From: an uncultured Lachnospiraceae bacterium
GTDB lineage: Bacteria; Bacillota; Clostridia; Lachnospirales; Lachnospiraceae
DNA: 64,000 nucleotides
NCBI GenBank assembly: GCA_910584585.1
Contig: CAJUBP010000007.1
Coordinates: 29,693-93,692 of the forward strand
Direction of reading: 5' to 3'
Position numbers and translations under genes: made by a program. A model generated the notes under the pieces. That model was given only the letters and a program-made list of their open reading frames with translations. It was not told the DNA's origin and made no database searches. Below are positions 16,150 to 25,220 of the stretch, in pieces (position 1 is the stretch's first letter; each line of letters begins with the position of its first letter).

Positions 16150-17340
16150 ATGAAGGAGAAAAGAATTTTACATAATACAAAATATTGTACCCGTTGTTGT
16201 ATGCCGGAGACACAGGAAGGGATAACGTTTGATGAATTTGGAATATGTAAGGCATGTCAGTCTTCTGAGGAAAAAATGCACATCAATTGGAAGGAAAGGG
16301 AAAAAGAGCTGAAAAGCATCCTGGAAGAGGCGAAGGAAAAAGCTGGAAACAATTACGATTGCATTCTTCCGATTTCAGGGGGGAAGGATAGCTTCTATCA
16401 GGCGCATGTTTTATGTAAGGTCTATGGGATGAAGCCATTAGCGGTCACCTTTTCCCATAACTGGTATTCGGAGACAGGATATTATAATTTGCAAAGATGT
16501 TTGGAAGTATTTGATTTGGATCATATGATGTTTACTCCAAATCGAAAGCTCGTAAACAAAATTGCAAAACGTTCCCTTGGAATGATTGGAGATACGTGTT
16601 GGACTTGCCATGCAGGGATTGGAGCATTTCCATTGCAGATTGCATGTAAATTTAATATTCCGCTGCTTATCTTTGGGGAATCGATTGCAGAATCATCTGG
16701 CAGGGCATCTTATTTTGACCCTGTTAGGAAATATGATAGAGAGTATTTTACAAAAGTATCGGCGAAGGTAGAGCCGAAAGATATGATTTGTGAATATTTA
16801 ACAGATAAAGATCTGTATCCGTTTCAGGTGCCAAGTATTGAAGAGTGTGAAGCCGCTGGAGTTCACGGCATTCATCTGGGCGATTTTATTTTTTGGGATG
16901 AAGAAAGGCAGACAGAGTTTGTAAGGGATGAATACGGGTGGAAAGAGACAGATATAGAAGGGGCATATAAGGGGTATAAGAGTGCAGAATGTGTGATGGC
17001 TGGAATGCATGATTTTACCTGTTATTTGAAAAGAGGGTATGGAAGGTCGACCTTTCAGGCTTGTGTGGACATACGAAAAGGGCTGCTTACAAGAGAACAG
17101 GGATTTGAACTGGCAGCCAGGTATGATACAGAGATTCCGGAGTCCCTTGAATATTATCTTGAAATAACCGGAATGAGTAAAGATGATTTTTACGATGTTA
17201 TGAGAGAATGCAGACATGAAAAAATAGTGGAGGAGCTTCCGCTGAAAGAAAAAACGCATTTATGTAAAGAATGCAGGCTTCCGTTTTCACAACAAGTCAT
17301 ACGTAAATATGAAGGGATAAGGGATGTGAGGCTGACATGA
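16150..17340 (+). CDS. N-acetyl sugar amidotransferase (PseA/WbpG-type PP-loop enzyme)
   Basis: This 396-residue protein belongs to the N-acetyl sugar amidotransferase family, which converts an acetamido group to an acetamidino group using ATP and ammonia. The PP-loop SGGKDS is near residue 76. The N-terminus carries the cysteine cluster CTRCCMPE with CKAC about 15 residues later. A second pair, CKECRLPF, is near the C-terminus; both probably bind zinc. Homologues (PseA of Campylobacter, WbpG of Pseudomonas) act on CMP-pseudaminic acid or UDP-sugars. WbpG works with HisH- and HisF-like partners, which are absent here. The reading frame overlaps the downstream amidase by 4 bp. Composition turns AT-rich at this gene. 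Confidence 0.85.
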   Translation: MKEKRILHNTKYCTRCCMPETQEGITFDEFGICKACQSSEEKMHINWKEREKELKSILEEAKEKAGNNYDCILPISGGKDSFYQAHVLCKVYGMKPLAVTFSHNWYSETGYYNLQRCLEVFDLDHMMFTPNRKLVNKIAKRSLGMIGDTCWTCHAGIGAFPLQIACKFNIPLLIFGESIAESSGRASYFDPVRKYDREYFTKVSAKVEPKDMICEYLTDKDLYPFQVPSIEECEAAGVHGIHLGDFIFWDEERQTEFVRDEYGWKETDIEGAYKGYKSAECVMAGMHDFTCYLKRGYGRSTFQACVDIRKGLLTREQGFELAARYDTEIPESLEYYLEITGMSKDDFYDVMRECRHEKIVEELPLKEKTHLCKECRLPFSQQVIRKYEGIRDVRLT

Positions 17341-18692
17341 GGCTTTTTATAGAAAACAGTATAGGGGAAATAACAGCGTTATTAAAAAGTGGAGAAATCC
17401 GATTGGAAGATATTATAGATGAATGTGTTTCTCTTTCGGAAAGATACTGTAAATATAAATTTTGGAAAAGTTTTGATACGGAAATATTAAAGAGCCAGTA
17501 TCAGAACTTGTATTCGATAAAAGATAAATGGAAAGATAAGAAATTATTAGGAATACCCATTGGCGTCAAAGATGTTTTCAATACTCGTGATTTGCCAACG
17601 CAGATGGGGAGCGTGATATGGGAGGGATTTGAAGCGGGGAATGACGCCAGGGTAGTAGGCAATATCTTATATAACGGCGGGGTAATGGCGGGGAAAACGG
17701 TAACAGCCGAGTTTGCGGTTCACGCGCTGAATGAGACGCTTAATCCCTACAATATAGAAAGAACCCCGGGAACATCCTCATCTGGATCCGCAGCTGCGGT
17801 TGCGCTGGGGGTGGTGCCGGCAGCGCTGGCAACGCAGACTGCGGGTTCTATTATCAGACCCGCCAGTTTTTGTGGCGTTTATGGCTATAAGCCATCTTTT
17901 GGCACAGTGCCTCGCACTGGCGTGCTGAAAACTACGGATTCTCTTGACTCGATTGGCTTCCTCACATCAAATATAGATAATATAAGGCCTATATTTGACG
18001 CAATTTCGGTTCATGGATTAGATTACCCATATGTTTACGAGGCCGTTTCAGACCCGCGGCGAAAACACCGGGGAGGCAAATGGAGGATTGCTTTTGTTAA
18101 GACATATATATGGGATCAAGCGGAGCAGTATGTAAAAGAAGCAATCATGGATTTTATTATGACGCTGAAACAGGATCAAGAGCTTGACGTTAAAGAAGTG
18201 GACATAGACAACATGATTCATGATTCGCATAAAATACATGAAACTATTTATGATAAGTCGTTAGCGTATTATTTTAAAAATGAGCGCTTAGAGAAGGATA
18301 AAGTATCAGATGTAATGAATCAAATGATTGAACATGGAGAAATGATAGAAATCGAAGAGTACATGAATGCTCTTGCTCTTCAGACGGAAAAGTGCTGTCA
18401 GATGGATTTGTTTTTGCAAAATTATGATGTAATACTCTCTATTTCCACATCAAGCGCTGCGGTAAAGAGAGGGCAAAAAGAGCTGGATGACCCAAGTTTG
18501 ATATGGAATTTGCTTCATTTATGTTCTGTTTCAGTCCCACTGTTCTCACATGAGGGGCTGCCCTTTGGGATTCAAATATCTGCTCGTCAATATAGCGATT
18601 ACCTGCTGATGGATTTTTTGGCAGAATTGTGTAAAAAGGGTTATATTCCAAGGCATACAAATACGAAAGTGGGAGAAGAGGGAGCGGCATGA
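17337..18692 (+). CDS. Amidase-signature family protein
   Basis: The 451-residue protein has the full Ser-cisSer-Lys triad of amidase-signature enzymes. GVKDVF holds the Lys near residue 77, GTSSSGSAAAVAL (near 145) holds the cis-Ser, and TQTAGSIIRPAS (near 167) holds the nucleophile. GatA, the ammonia-releasing subunit of Glu-tRNA(Gln) amidotransferase, belongs to the same superfamily. The start codon overlaps the stop of the sugar amidotransferase (ATGA). It also overlaps the next gene by 4 bp. This tight coupling suggests it provides ammonia to the PP-loop enzyme or trims the amidated sugar; both are inference. Confidence 0.8.
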   Translation: MRLFIENSIGEITALLKSGEIRLEDIIDECVSLSERYCKYKFWKSFDTEILKSQYQNLYSIKDKWKDKKLLGIPIGVKDVFNTRDLPTQMGSVIWEGFEAGNDARVVGNILYNGGVMAGKTVTAEFAVHALNETLNPYNIERTPGTSSSGSAAAVALGVVPAALATQTAGSIIRPASFCGVYGYKPSFGTVPRTGVLKTTDSLDSIGFLTSNIDNIRPIFDAISVHGLDYPYVYEAVSDPRRKHRGGKWRIAFVKTYIWDQAEQYVKEAIMDFIMTLKQDQELDVKEVDIDNMIHDSHKIHETIYDKSLAYYFKNERLEKDKVSDVMNQMIEHGEMIEIEEYMNALALQTEKCCQMDLFLQNYDVILSISTSSAAVKRGQKELDDPSLIWNLLHLCSVSVPLFSHEGLPFGIQISARQYSDYLLMDFLAELCKKGYIPRHTNTKVGEEGAA

Positions 18693-19243
18693 AAGATTAT
18701 TTTCTTAAAACAAAAAGGCTGGGATTAAGACCCTTGCTTTTAGAAGATGCGAGGGGGTACTGGAATTGGTTTAATGATGAGGAGATTTGTAAATTCAATT
18801 CTCATCATAAGATTCCAATGACGCTGCAAGATGCTGAAGAGTATATCAAGCAGTCCTCTGGGAAAAATAGTTTGATTGTATTAGCAATAGAGGAATTGAG
18901 CGCTCAAAAGCATATTGGGAATATTTCCTTACAAAATATTGACTATCTTAACAGGTCGGCGGAAATGGCGTTTATGATAGGAAATCGTGAAAGCTGGGGA
19001 AAGTCCTATGCAACAGAGGCCGGGGCAGCGCTGCTAAAGCACGCTTTTTTTACATTGAATTTGCATAGAGTTTATTTAGGAACTGCAGAGAATAATATAG
19101 GCATGCAGCATGTAGCCGCAAAACTCGGATTTACTCTGGAAGGCAGAAGAAAAGAGGCATTGTTCAAAGATAACCAGTATAGAGATATCCTGGAATATGG
19201 GATACTGAAAAGGGATTTTGAAGGCATTGAAAAAAATGTATAA
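18689..19243 (+). CDS. GNAT-family N-acetyltransferase (RimJ/RimL type)
   Basis: The 184-residue protein has the RimJ/RimL-type GNAT layout: TKRLGLRPLLLEDARGYWNW at the N-terminus, a central AEMAFMIGNRESWGKSYATE block, and LNLHRVYLGTAENNIGMQH near the acetyl-CoA region. It ends with KLGFTLEGRRKEALF. In this island the likely substrate is an amino group on a nucleotide-activated sugar, not a ribosomal protein. It overlaps both neighbours by a few bases (4 bp upstream, 8 bp downstream), so it is part of the same transcript. Together with the oxidoreductase and aminotransferase downstream it could form an oxidation-transamination-acetylation module. Confidence 0.75.
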   Translation: MKDYFLKTKRLGLRPLLLEDARGYWNWFNDEEICKFNSHHKIPMTLQDAEEYIKQSSGKNSLIVLAIEELSAQKHIGNISLQNIDYLNRSAEMAFMIGNRESWGKSYATEAGAALLKHAFFTLNLHRVYLGTAENNIGMQHVAAKLGFTLEGRRKEALFKDNQYRDILEYGILKRDFEGIEKNV

Positions 19244-20168
19244 AGCAGTGATAGTAGGCGCAGGAAAAATAGGATCGGAGTTTGATACTCCTTATAGCGA
19301 TAAAATTTTGACCCATGCACATGCATTGTCAAATCATCCGGAAATAATACTTGATGGATTTTACGATATAGATTACAAAAAGGCTGTACATGCGGCAGAG
19401 ATATGGGGAGGACAAGCCTATCCGGAAATATCTGACGCGTTATGCCGCGCGGATATTGTGGTATGCTGTGTTCCAGATCAATTTCATGGCAAAGTGCTAA
19501 AAGAAATCGCGGCATATACGCCGCAATTAGTGATTGCGGAAAAACCGCTGGCGGTCTCTATGAAAGAGGTGGAGGAAATACGGCGTCTGTACCAGGGGAA
19601 GATTCCTTTGATGGTGAATTACAGCAGGAGATATATCAAGGAATTTGATGATTTGCGGAAAAATCTGAAAGAGTTTGGACGCTTTTTGAGAGGCGTTGGT
19701 TATTACGGAAAGGGAATTTTACATAACGGTTCTCATATGATTGACTTTATTCAGTACTTATTGGGTAATATAGAAGCTTTGGAGAAAGTGACAGAAAAAG
19801 TATTAGATTTCAAGGGAGATCCCAGTGTGGATGTGTCAATGCGTATTGGTCAGGGAGTGTTTTCAATGATAGCAATTGACAGCCGAATAGTCACTATATT
19901 TGAAATGGAATTGTTTTTTGAAAAGGCGCGGATCCGCATTTTGGAAGGCGGGAAAAAAATTGAGTATTATGAAGTAAAAGAATCATCAGCCTACAAGGGC
20001 TATTATAATTACATGCTAAAGCGTGCAGTGACTGCAAACGATAGCACAGCCATGCAGGGACTGGTAGAAAATGCAGTATTGTTTTTGGGAAACAGGGAAG
20101 AAATGAAGTGCACGTTAGAAGATGGAATCTCAGTTTTACAGACATGTATCAAGATTGGGAGAATGTAA
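19236..20168 (+). CDS. Gfo/Idh/MocA-family oxidoreductase
   Basis: The protein (about 310 residues) starts with the Rossmann motif KAVIVGAGKIGSEFD. It contains the EKPLA motif of the family (LVIAEKPLAVSMKEVEEIRR). A further block, GKGILHNGSHMIDFIQYLLG, has the conserved His region of the catalytic domain. Such enzymes oxidise sugar hydroxyls with NAD(P). The start at ATG 19236 overlaps the upstream stop as ATGTATAA and has GAAGG at 19220-19224. A TTG at 19218 is a less likely alternative. With the DegT enzyme downstream it could introduce an amino group at a sugar carbon, as WlbA/WlbC-type pairs do. Confidence 0.8.
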   Translation: MYKAVIVGAGKIGSEFDTPYSDKILTHAHALSNHPEIILDGFYDIDYKKAVHAAEIWGGQAYPEISDALCRADIVVCCVPDQFHGKVLKEIAAYTPQLVIAEKPLAVSMKEVEEIRRLYQGKIPLMVNYSRRYIKEFDDLRKNLKEFGRFLRGVGYYGKGILHNGSHMIDFIQYLLGNIEALEKVTEKVLDFKGDPSVDVSMRIGQGVFSMIAIDSRIVTIFEMELFFEKARIRILEGGKKIEYYEVKESSAYKGYYNYMLKRAVTANDSTAMQGLVENAVLFLGNREEMKCTLEDGISVLQTCIKIGRM

Positions 20169-20169
20169 G

Positions 20170-21294
20170 ATGGGGACAATACTTTTTTTCGCAAGAGATC
20201 CGGCAGGCGCAAATGTTATTTTACCAGTTTATAAGAGGTTGAAAAAGAAATATAAGACTTTGGTTTTTGCAAAAGACTTTGCGTGGAAACGTCTTTCACA
20301 GGAAATCGGGGATGAGGCAGGCAGTATTTTAATAGAGTGTAAAAACGTAACATATGAGGAGATCCTGTTATTCCTGAAAGATAAAAATATAGATATTGTG
20401 ATTACTGCTACCAGCCTGGATGATTATACTGAACGTTATATGTGGAAAGCAGCAGAAAAATTACATATAAAATCTTTTGCTATTCTGGATCAATGGGTGA
20501 ATCTTGGCATCCGTTTTTCGCAATATAATTATAAGCAAATGGAAGAATATGTGAGGAAGCGCAGCCATCCGTTTTTGCCATACAGAATTTTGGCGATGGA
20601 TGAGATGGCGAAAAAAAGGCTGATAGAGGATGGCATTCCAGAAGAGAAAATCATTATAACAGGGCAGCCCCATTTTGATACAGTTTTAGAAAGATATGAA
20701 AGCGCGCTGGGGGTATATGACAAAGAGTATTATAATATAGTATTTGCTTCGGAGCCGATATTAAATGACTATGATTCCAATGACATGCAGCATATGTACT
20801 GGGGGTATAATGAGATAACAATATTTGAGGCGTTATATAAGCAAATCGCAGAGATCCTGCCTGAAATGACAAAGAAGGTACGCTTGATCATAAGGCCGCA
20901 CCCAAGAGAAGGCAATGAAAAATGGAATGCTTATAAAACAAAATATAGTAACGACAAGATCGTGGTGGAGTGCGATAGGGATACAGACAGTTTTTCTATA
21001 TTAAAAGCGGCTGATCTGGTATGCGGTATGTCTTCCATGTTTTTGTTGGAAGCTATGATTTGCGGGAAACATATCATGAGCATAGAGATTGGACTGAGGC
21101 GGGAGAATCCATTTATATTAGATAAGCTTGAGATATGTAAAAGCATATTGGACGAGGATGCATTATGCAGAGAATTGAGAGATATTATGATAAGCACAAC
21201 AGAATGTGATAAATATGAGACTGGTTTTGTGTTTATTAGGAATGCTGCAGATTGTGCAGCGGCTGTGATGGAGGAGGCGATGCTTTATGGGTAA
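20170..21294 (+). CDS. GT-B-like protein of the FARDPxGAN type, function unknown
   Basis: The protein is 374 residues from ATG 20170, which has GGGAG upstream and begins one base after the previous stop. The N-terminus TILFFARDPAGANVILPVYK is a recognisable signature of an uncharacterised group. The second half has ITGQPHFDTVL, RLIIRPHPREGNEKW and a nucleotide-sugar-like DLVCGMSSMFLLEAMICGK, giving a GT-B or UDP-GlcNAc 2-epimerase-like appearance. No signal peptide or membrane segment is seen. It could be a glycosyltransferase or a UDP-sugar hydrolase. Because no PseG is found and PseG itself has a GT-B-like fold, it is a candidate for that missing step, though this is inference. Confidence 0.55.
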   Translation: MGTILFFARDPAGANVILPVYKRLKKKYKTLVFAKDFAWKRLSQEIGDEAGSILIECKNVTYEEILLFLKDKNIDIVITATSLDDYTERYMWKAAEKLHIKSFAILDQWVNLGIRFSQYNYKQMEEYVRKRSHPFLPYRILAMDEMAKKRLIEDGIPEEKIIITGQPHFDTVLERYESALGVYDKEYYNIVFASEPILNDYDSNDMQHMYWGYNEITIFEALYKQIAEILPEMTKKVRLIIRPHPREGNEKWNAYKTKYSNDKIVVECDRDTDSFSILKAADLVCGMSSMFLLEAMICGKHIMSIEIGLRRENPFILDKLEICKSILDEDALCRELRDIMISTTECDKYETGFVFIRNAADCAAAVMEEAMLYG

Positions 21295-22576
21295 ATTGGC
21301 ATTGAATGGCGGGGAAAAGGTGCGGACAGAGCTTTTTCCAGCATATCGTGTCATTGGAAAAGAAGAGGAGGAGGCTGTAGTTGGGGTATTAAGAAGCGGC
21401 ATTTTGTCAAAATATCTGGGGTGTTGGGCAGATGACTTTTACGGCGGTCCGCAGGTTCAGCAATTGGAGAAGGAATGGGCAAAATATTTTGGGGCAAAGC
21501 ATGCAATATCAGTGAATTCTGCGACCTCTGCTTTGTACTGCGCAGTAGGCGCTGTTGGGATAGAGCCGGGAGATCAAATTATCGTTTCACCCTATACAAT
21601 GTGCGCATCGGCAACGGCTCCTTTGATCTATAACGCAGTTCCTGTTTTTGCGGATATTGAGTATGACTATTATTGTTTGGATCCAGAGGATATAGAGCGG
21701 AAGATTTCAGACAAGACAAAGGCAATTATTGTAGTGGATATTTTGGGACAACCATACGATGCGGACAGAATCAACGCAATTGCAAAGAAATACGGCCTAT
21801 ATATTATTGAAGACAACGCGCAAGGGCCGTTGGCGTCATACAGAGGTAAGTACGCAGGGACTTTAGGAGATATCGGCATTTTTTCGTTGAATTATCATAA
21901 ACATATTCATTGCGGCGAAGGCGGCGTTCTGGTTACAGATGACGATGTATTGGCGGAACGTCTTAGGCTGATTCGCAACCATGCGGAGGCAGTGGTAGAA
22001 AAAAAGGGAGTTACTGATCTTAATAATATGTTTGGGTTTAATTTTCGGATGACGGAGATTGAAGCGGCAATTGCAAGGGAGCAGCTGAAAAAGTTGGAAT
22101 GGCTGGTAAAAGAGAGAAGGAAGAATGTCGCGTATTTAGAAGAAAATTTAAAGGACTTGCATTTTTTAACCATGCCTAAAGTAAGAGAAGGGTGCGAACA
22201 TTCCTATTATATCCATGCATTAAAATATGATGAAACCAAGACGGGAGTAACGCGGGAAAAATTTGTCGAGGCAATGCAGGCTGAGCTGATGCCAATCGAG
22301 CTGAGGGAAACGGAAGGCGTGAAGATCAATTTGGGTTATATGCAGCCTTTGTATCATCAGCCGATCTTCCAAAACAGGATTGCCTATGGAAATACAGAAT
22401 ATCCATTTTCAGGCAATGTAACTTATGGGAAAGGGTGCTGCCCGGTCTGCGAGCGGGTATGCGCGGCAGAAACGATTGTGCATGAGTTGATGCGTCCATT
22501 TATGACAAAGGCTGATTTGGATGATGTGATAGATGCATTCCACAAGGTTGCAGATCATTTGGATGAGCTGAGATAG
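21287..22576 (+). CDS. DegT/DnrJ/EryC1-family sugar aminotransferase
   Basis: The 429-residue PLP enzyme has HAISVNSATSALYCAVGAVG, IVVDILGQPYD and IEDNAQGPLASYRGKYAG. The PLP-binding Lys lies in FSLNYHKHIHCGEGG. A C-terminal extension with YGKGCCPVCERVC is rich in Cys. Such enzymes transfer an amino group from glutamate to a keto sugar. The branch differs from PseC, which is also present (25221). A GGAGGAGG ribosome binding site precedes ATG 21287, which overlaps the previous stop (ATGGGTAA). It may act after the Gfo/Idh/MocA oxidoreductase to make a further amino sugar or side-chain. Confidence 0.85.
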   Translation: MGKLALNGGEKVRTELFPAYRVIGKEEEEAVVGVLRSGILSKYLGCWADDFYGGPQVQQLEKEWAKYFGAKHAISVNSATSALYCAVGAVGIEPGDQIIVSPYTMCASATAPLIYNAVPVFADIEYDYYCLDPEDIERKISDKTKAIIVVDILGQPYDADRINAIAKKYGLYIIEDNAQGPLASYRGKYAGTLGDIGIFSLNYHKHIHCGEGGVLVTDDDVLAERLRLIRNHAEAVVEKKGVTDLNNMFGFNFRMTEIEAAIAREQLKKLEWLVKERRKNVAYLEENLKDLHFLTMPKVREGCEHSYYIHALKYDETKTGVTREKFVEAMQAELMPIELRETEGVKINLGYMQPLYHQPIFQNRIAYGNTEYPFSGNVTYGKGCCPVCERVCAAETIVHELMRPFMTKADLDDVIDAFHKVADHLDELR

Positions 22577-22653
22577 GAGAGTGTATACTGTGAAAAATAA
22601 GTATTTCATCGCTATTTGCGCTAAATGGAACGAAAGGAATGGGTGATATTATT

Positions 22654-23352
22654 ATGAAAGGAAAATGTCTTGCCGTTATCACGGCCAGAGGCGGGAGTAA
22701 AAGAATTCCCAAGAAAAATATTAAGGAGTTTTGTGGAAAGCCGATAATTCAATATTCGATAGACGCGGCAAACCAGAGCGGGGTTTTTGATGAAGTAATG
22801 GTATCGACAGACAGTGAGGAGATAAGAAAGGTTGCGGAATCATGCGGTGGAAAAATCCCTTTTTTAAGGTCGGAAAAAACTGCTAATGATATGGCAATGA
22901 CACATGAAGTGGTGCTTGAAGTTTTGGAGGAATATCAAAAAAGAGGGATGGAGTTTGAATATGTCTGCTGCATTTATCCGACAGCTCCATTTATTACGGC
23001 AGAAAAGCTGCAAAGGAGTAAGGAACTTTTAGATGAATCAGAAGCGGATGGAGTGCTGCCTATTGTGGCGTTTTCATTCCCGCCGCAGAGATGTTTTGTG
23101 ATCCGTGATGGAAAGGTTCAGTTTCAATGGCCAGAAAATCGGTTCGTCCGGTCACAGGATCTGGAGAAATGGTATCATGACTGCGGGCAGTTTTATTTTT
23201 TAAGAGTTGACGCGTTTTTAAGAGAAAAGAAAATGCTATTAGATAATATGATTCCTATCATTACAAACGAAATGGAGGTGCAGGATATTGATAACTATGA
23301 GGACTGGAGACTGGCAGAGGTGAAGTATCGGATGTGGACGCATGGTGAATGA
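22654..23352 (+). CDS. pseF: Pseudaminic acid cytidylyltransferase (PseF)
   Basis: The 232-residue enzyme activates the nonulosonic acid with CTP to the CMP-sugar. The signature ITARGGSKRIPKKNIKEF is at the N-terminus. VMVSTDSEEIRKVAE, VCCIYPTAPFITAEKL and SQDLEKWYHDCGQFYFL follow, the last being characteristic of PseF rather than NeuA or LegF. ATG 22654 is preferred because the family begins close to MKGKCLAVI and GGGTG lies 8 bp upstream. ATG 22639 is an alternative. It follows the DegT gene after 77 bp. Confidence 0.85.
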   Translation: MKGKCLAVITARGGSKRIPKKNIKEFCGKPIIQYSIDAANQSGVFDEVMVSTDSEEIRKVAESCGGKIPFLRSEKTANDMAMTHEVVLEVLEEYQKRGMEFEYVCCIYPTAPFITAEKLQRSKELLDESEADGVLPIVAFSFPPQRCFVIRDGKVQFQWPENRFVRSQDLEKWYHDCGQFYFLRVDAFLREKKMLLDNMIPIITNEMEVQDIDNYEDWRLAEVKYRMWTHGE

Positions 23353-23430
23353 CATTAATCCATACATACGGATCCAAATGTTGCCAAACAGCTTGCAAGG
23401 AAAACTTTTTTTGTGAAGTAGGTGAATTGG

Positions 23431-24468
23431 ATGGATTTATATAGACGTTTAGACAAACAAACTTATGTGATTGCTGAGATGTCCGCAAACCATGCAGGCA
23501 GCTTGGCGCGAGCGAAAGAGATCATTCACGCGGCAAAAGAATCTGGCGCGGACTGTATAAAACTCCAGACATATACGCCGGATACCATTACGATAGACTG
23601 TGATAATAAGTATTTTCAAATCACAGATGGGACATGGAAAGGCGAAAATTTATACCGTTTGTATGAAAAAGCTTACATGCCTTGGGAGTGGCAGGGGGAA
23701 TTGAAGGAAGAGGCAGAGAAAGCGGGTATTGATTTCCTTTCAACTCCATTTGATAGAACTTCGGTCGATTTTTTAGAAGAGCTTGGCATGGAATTTTATA
23801 AGATAGCTTCTTTTGAATTAGTAGATATACCGTTGATAAAATATATTGCATCTAAAGGGAAGCCGATCATTATGTCTACCGGGATGGGAAGTTTGTCGGA
23901 AATATCTGAGGCTGTCGGCGCAGTTCGGGAGCAGGGCGTGGAGCAATTGGCGTTACTGCGATGTGCAAGTGCGTATCCGGCGATTACAGATGAGATGAAT
24001 CTAAAGACTATGCAGGACATGGCGGAAACATTTCATGTGCCGGTAGGATTGTCTGATCATTCCATGGGTTCCGTTGGGGCGGTTACTGCAGTTGCCCTTG
24101 GAGCGAAGGTGATCGAGAAGCATTTCTGTCTAGATCGTTCCATTGAAAATCCGGACGCTTCTTTTTCCATGAATCCAGCAGAATTTAAGCGGATGGTTTC
24201 AGATATCAGGCAGTCGGAAAAGGCAGTCGGAAGAATTAAATATGGAGCGTCATCCCAGGAAGAGCCGAATATTGCGTTTCGCCGTTCTATATTTTGTGTA
24301 GCTGATATAAAAAAGGGAGAAAAGATAACAGAAGAGAATGTAAGAGTTATCAGGCCCGGATATGGTCTTGCACCCAAATTTTATTCTGAAATTTTGGGGC
24401 AGACGGCGCTATGTGATATAGAAAGGGGCACACCATTGCAGTTTGATATGGTAGGAAGATTCCTATGA
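23431..24468 (+). CDS. pseI: Pseudaminic acid synthase (PseI)
   Basis: This NeuB-family enzyme (345 residues) condenses phosphoenolpyruvate with 2,4-diacetamido-2,4,6-trideoxy-L-altrose. The start of the TIM barrel is VIAEMSANHAGSLARAKEII. CIKLQTYTPDTITID, EKAYMPWEWQGEL, FLSTPFDRTSVDFLEEL and GLSDHSMGSVGAVTAVALGA match PseI. The C-terminal antifreeze-like SAF domain begins near residue 285 (RRSIFCVADIKKGEKITEEN). The start at ATG 23431 has AGGTG at the right distance; GTG 23422 is in frame. After its stop, 24469-24617 holds no gene. Confidence 0.9.
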   Translation: MDLYRRLDKQTYVIAEMSANHAGSLARAKEIIHAAKESGADCIKLQTYTPDTITIDCDNKYFQITDGTWKGENLYRLYEKAYMPWEWQGELKEEAEKAGIDFLSTPFDRTSVDFLEELGMEFYKIASFELVDIPLIKYIASKGKPIIMSTGMGSLSEISEAVGAVREQGVEQLALLRCASAYPAITDEMNLKTMQDMAETFHVPVGLSDHSMGSVGAVTAVALGAKVIEKHFCLDRSIENPDASFSMNPAEFKRMVSDIRQSEKAVGRIKYGASSQEEPNIAFRRSIFCVADIKKGEKITEENVRVIRPGYGLAPKFYSEILGQTALCDIERGTPLQFDMVGRFL

Positions 24469-24617
24469 AGGGCATCGTTGCGTGATAGCGCGGCACCAGG
24501 AAATAGAAATATGGGTTTGGGGAAAGTGCTTATTACAGCTTATTCAAAAACAAGTTCAGGAATTAAAAGGAATTATCAAAATTGGAGTAAATAGGATGTA
24601 ACAGGGGGATTGTGGGT

Positions 24618-25115
24618 ATGGAAAAAATCACGCCGTGTCTCATAACAGAAAGGTTAATTTTGGAAGGGGTTACAGAGGAAGATACTAGGCTGATTGTTGC
24701 ATGGCGTTCAAATCCGGAGGTATATCCGTTTTTCCTTTCCCCACACCCGTTGAGCAAGGGAGAACACCTGGATTGGTTTCGGAACAGCTATGTGCAGGAT
24801 AAGAATCGCTTTGATTGGGTAGCAGAAACGAAAGATGGCAAAAAAGCGGTCGGGCTATTCGGAATTAAAAGGGAAAATGAAGCTTCAAAAGAAGCGGAAA
24901 TAAGTTACCTCCTTGCGCCGGAAGCGCAGGGGAAGGGGTACGCTGGCGAAGCAGTAAAGTGTATTATGAGGATTGTCGCGAAGCGGTGGCATTGTGATTC
25001 TTGTATTGCGATTATCCATGCGGATAACCATGCTTCGGTGGAATTTGTAAAGCGGCTTGGATTCACGGCTTCCGATACGGAAGGGGTTTTTGTCCGTTAT
25101 AAGAGGGAATTATGA
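24618..25115 (+). CDS. pseH: GNAT acetyltransferase, PseH-like
   Basis: The 165-residue GNAT protein starts ITPCLITERLILEGVTEED. The core is EISYLLAPEAQGKGYAGEAV and the end is NHASVEFVKRLGFTASDTEG. PseH acetylates the C4 amino group of UDP-4-amino-4,6-dideoxy-AltNAc. The position between pseI and pseC and the length (PseH is usually about 160-190 residues) support that role. Sequence resemblance alone does not separate it from other GNATs. GGGGGA 8 bp upstream supports ATG 24618. Confidence 0.6.
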   Translation: MEKITPCLITERLILEGVTEEDTRLIVAWRSNPEVYPFFLSPHPLSKGEHLDWFRNSYVQDKNRFDWVAETKDGKKAVGLFGIKRENEASKEAEISYLLAPEAQGKGYAGEAVKCIMRIVAKRWHCDSCIAIIHADNHASVEFVKRLGFTASDTEGVFVRYKREL

Positions 25116-25220
25116 TTTTATTTCGTGTGGATGGAAATAGCCAAATTGGTTTGGGGCATAAACAGGCAAATTCCTTAATTTTTTAGGGCAGATCATTTGA
25201 CAGGATAGGGAGGAAAAGGA

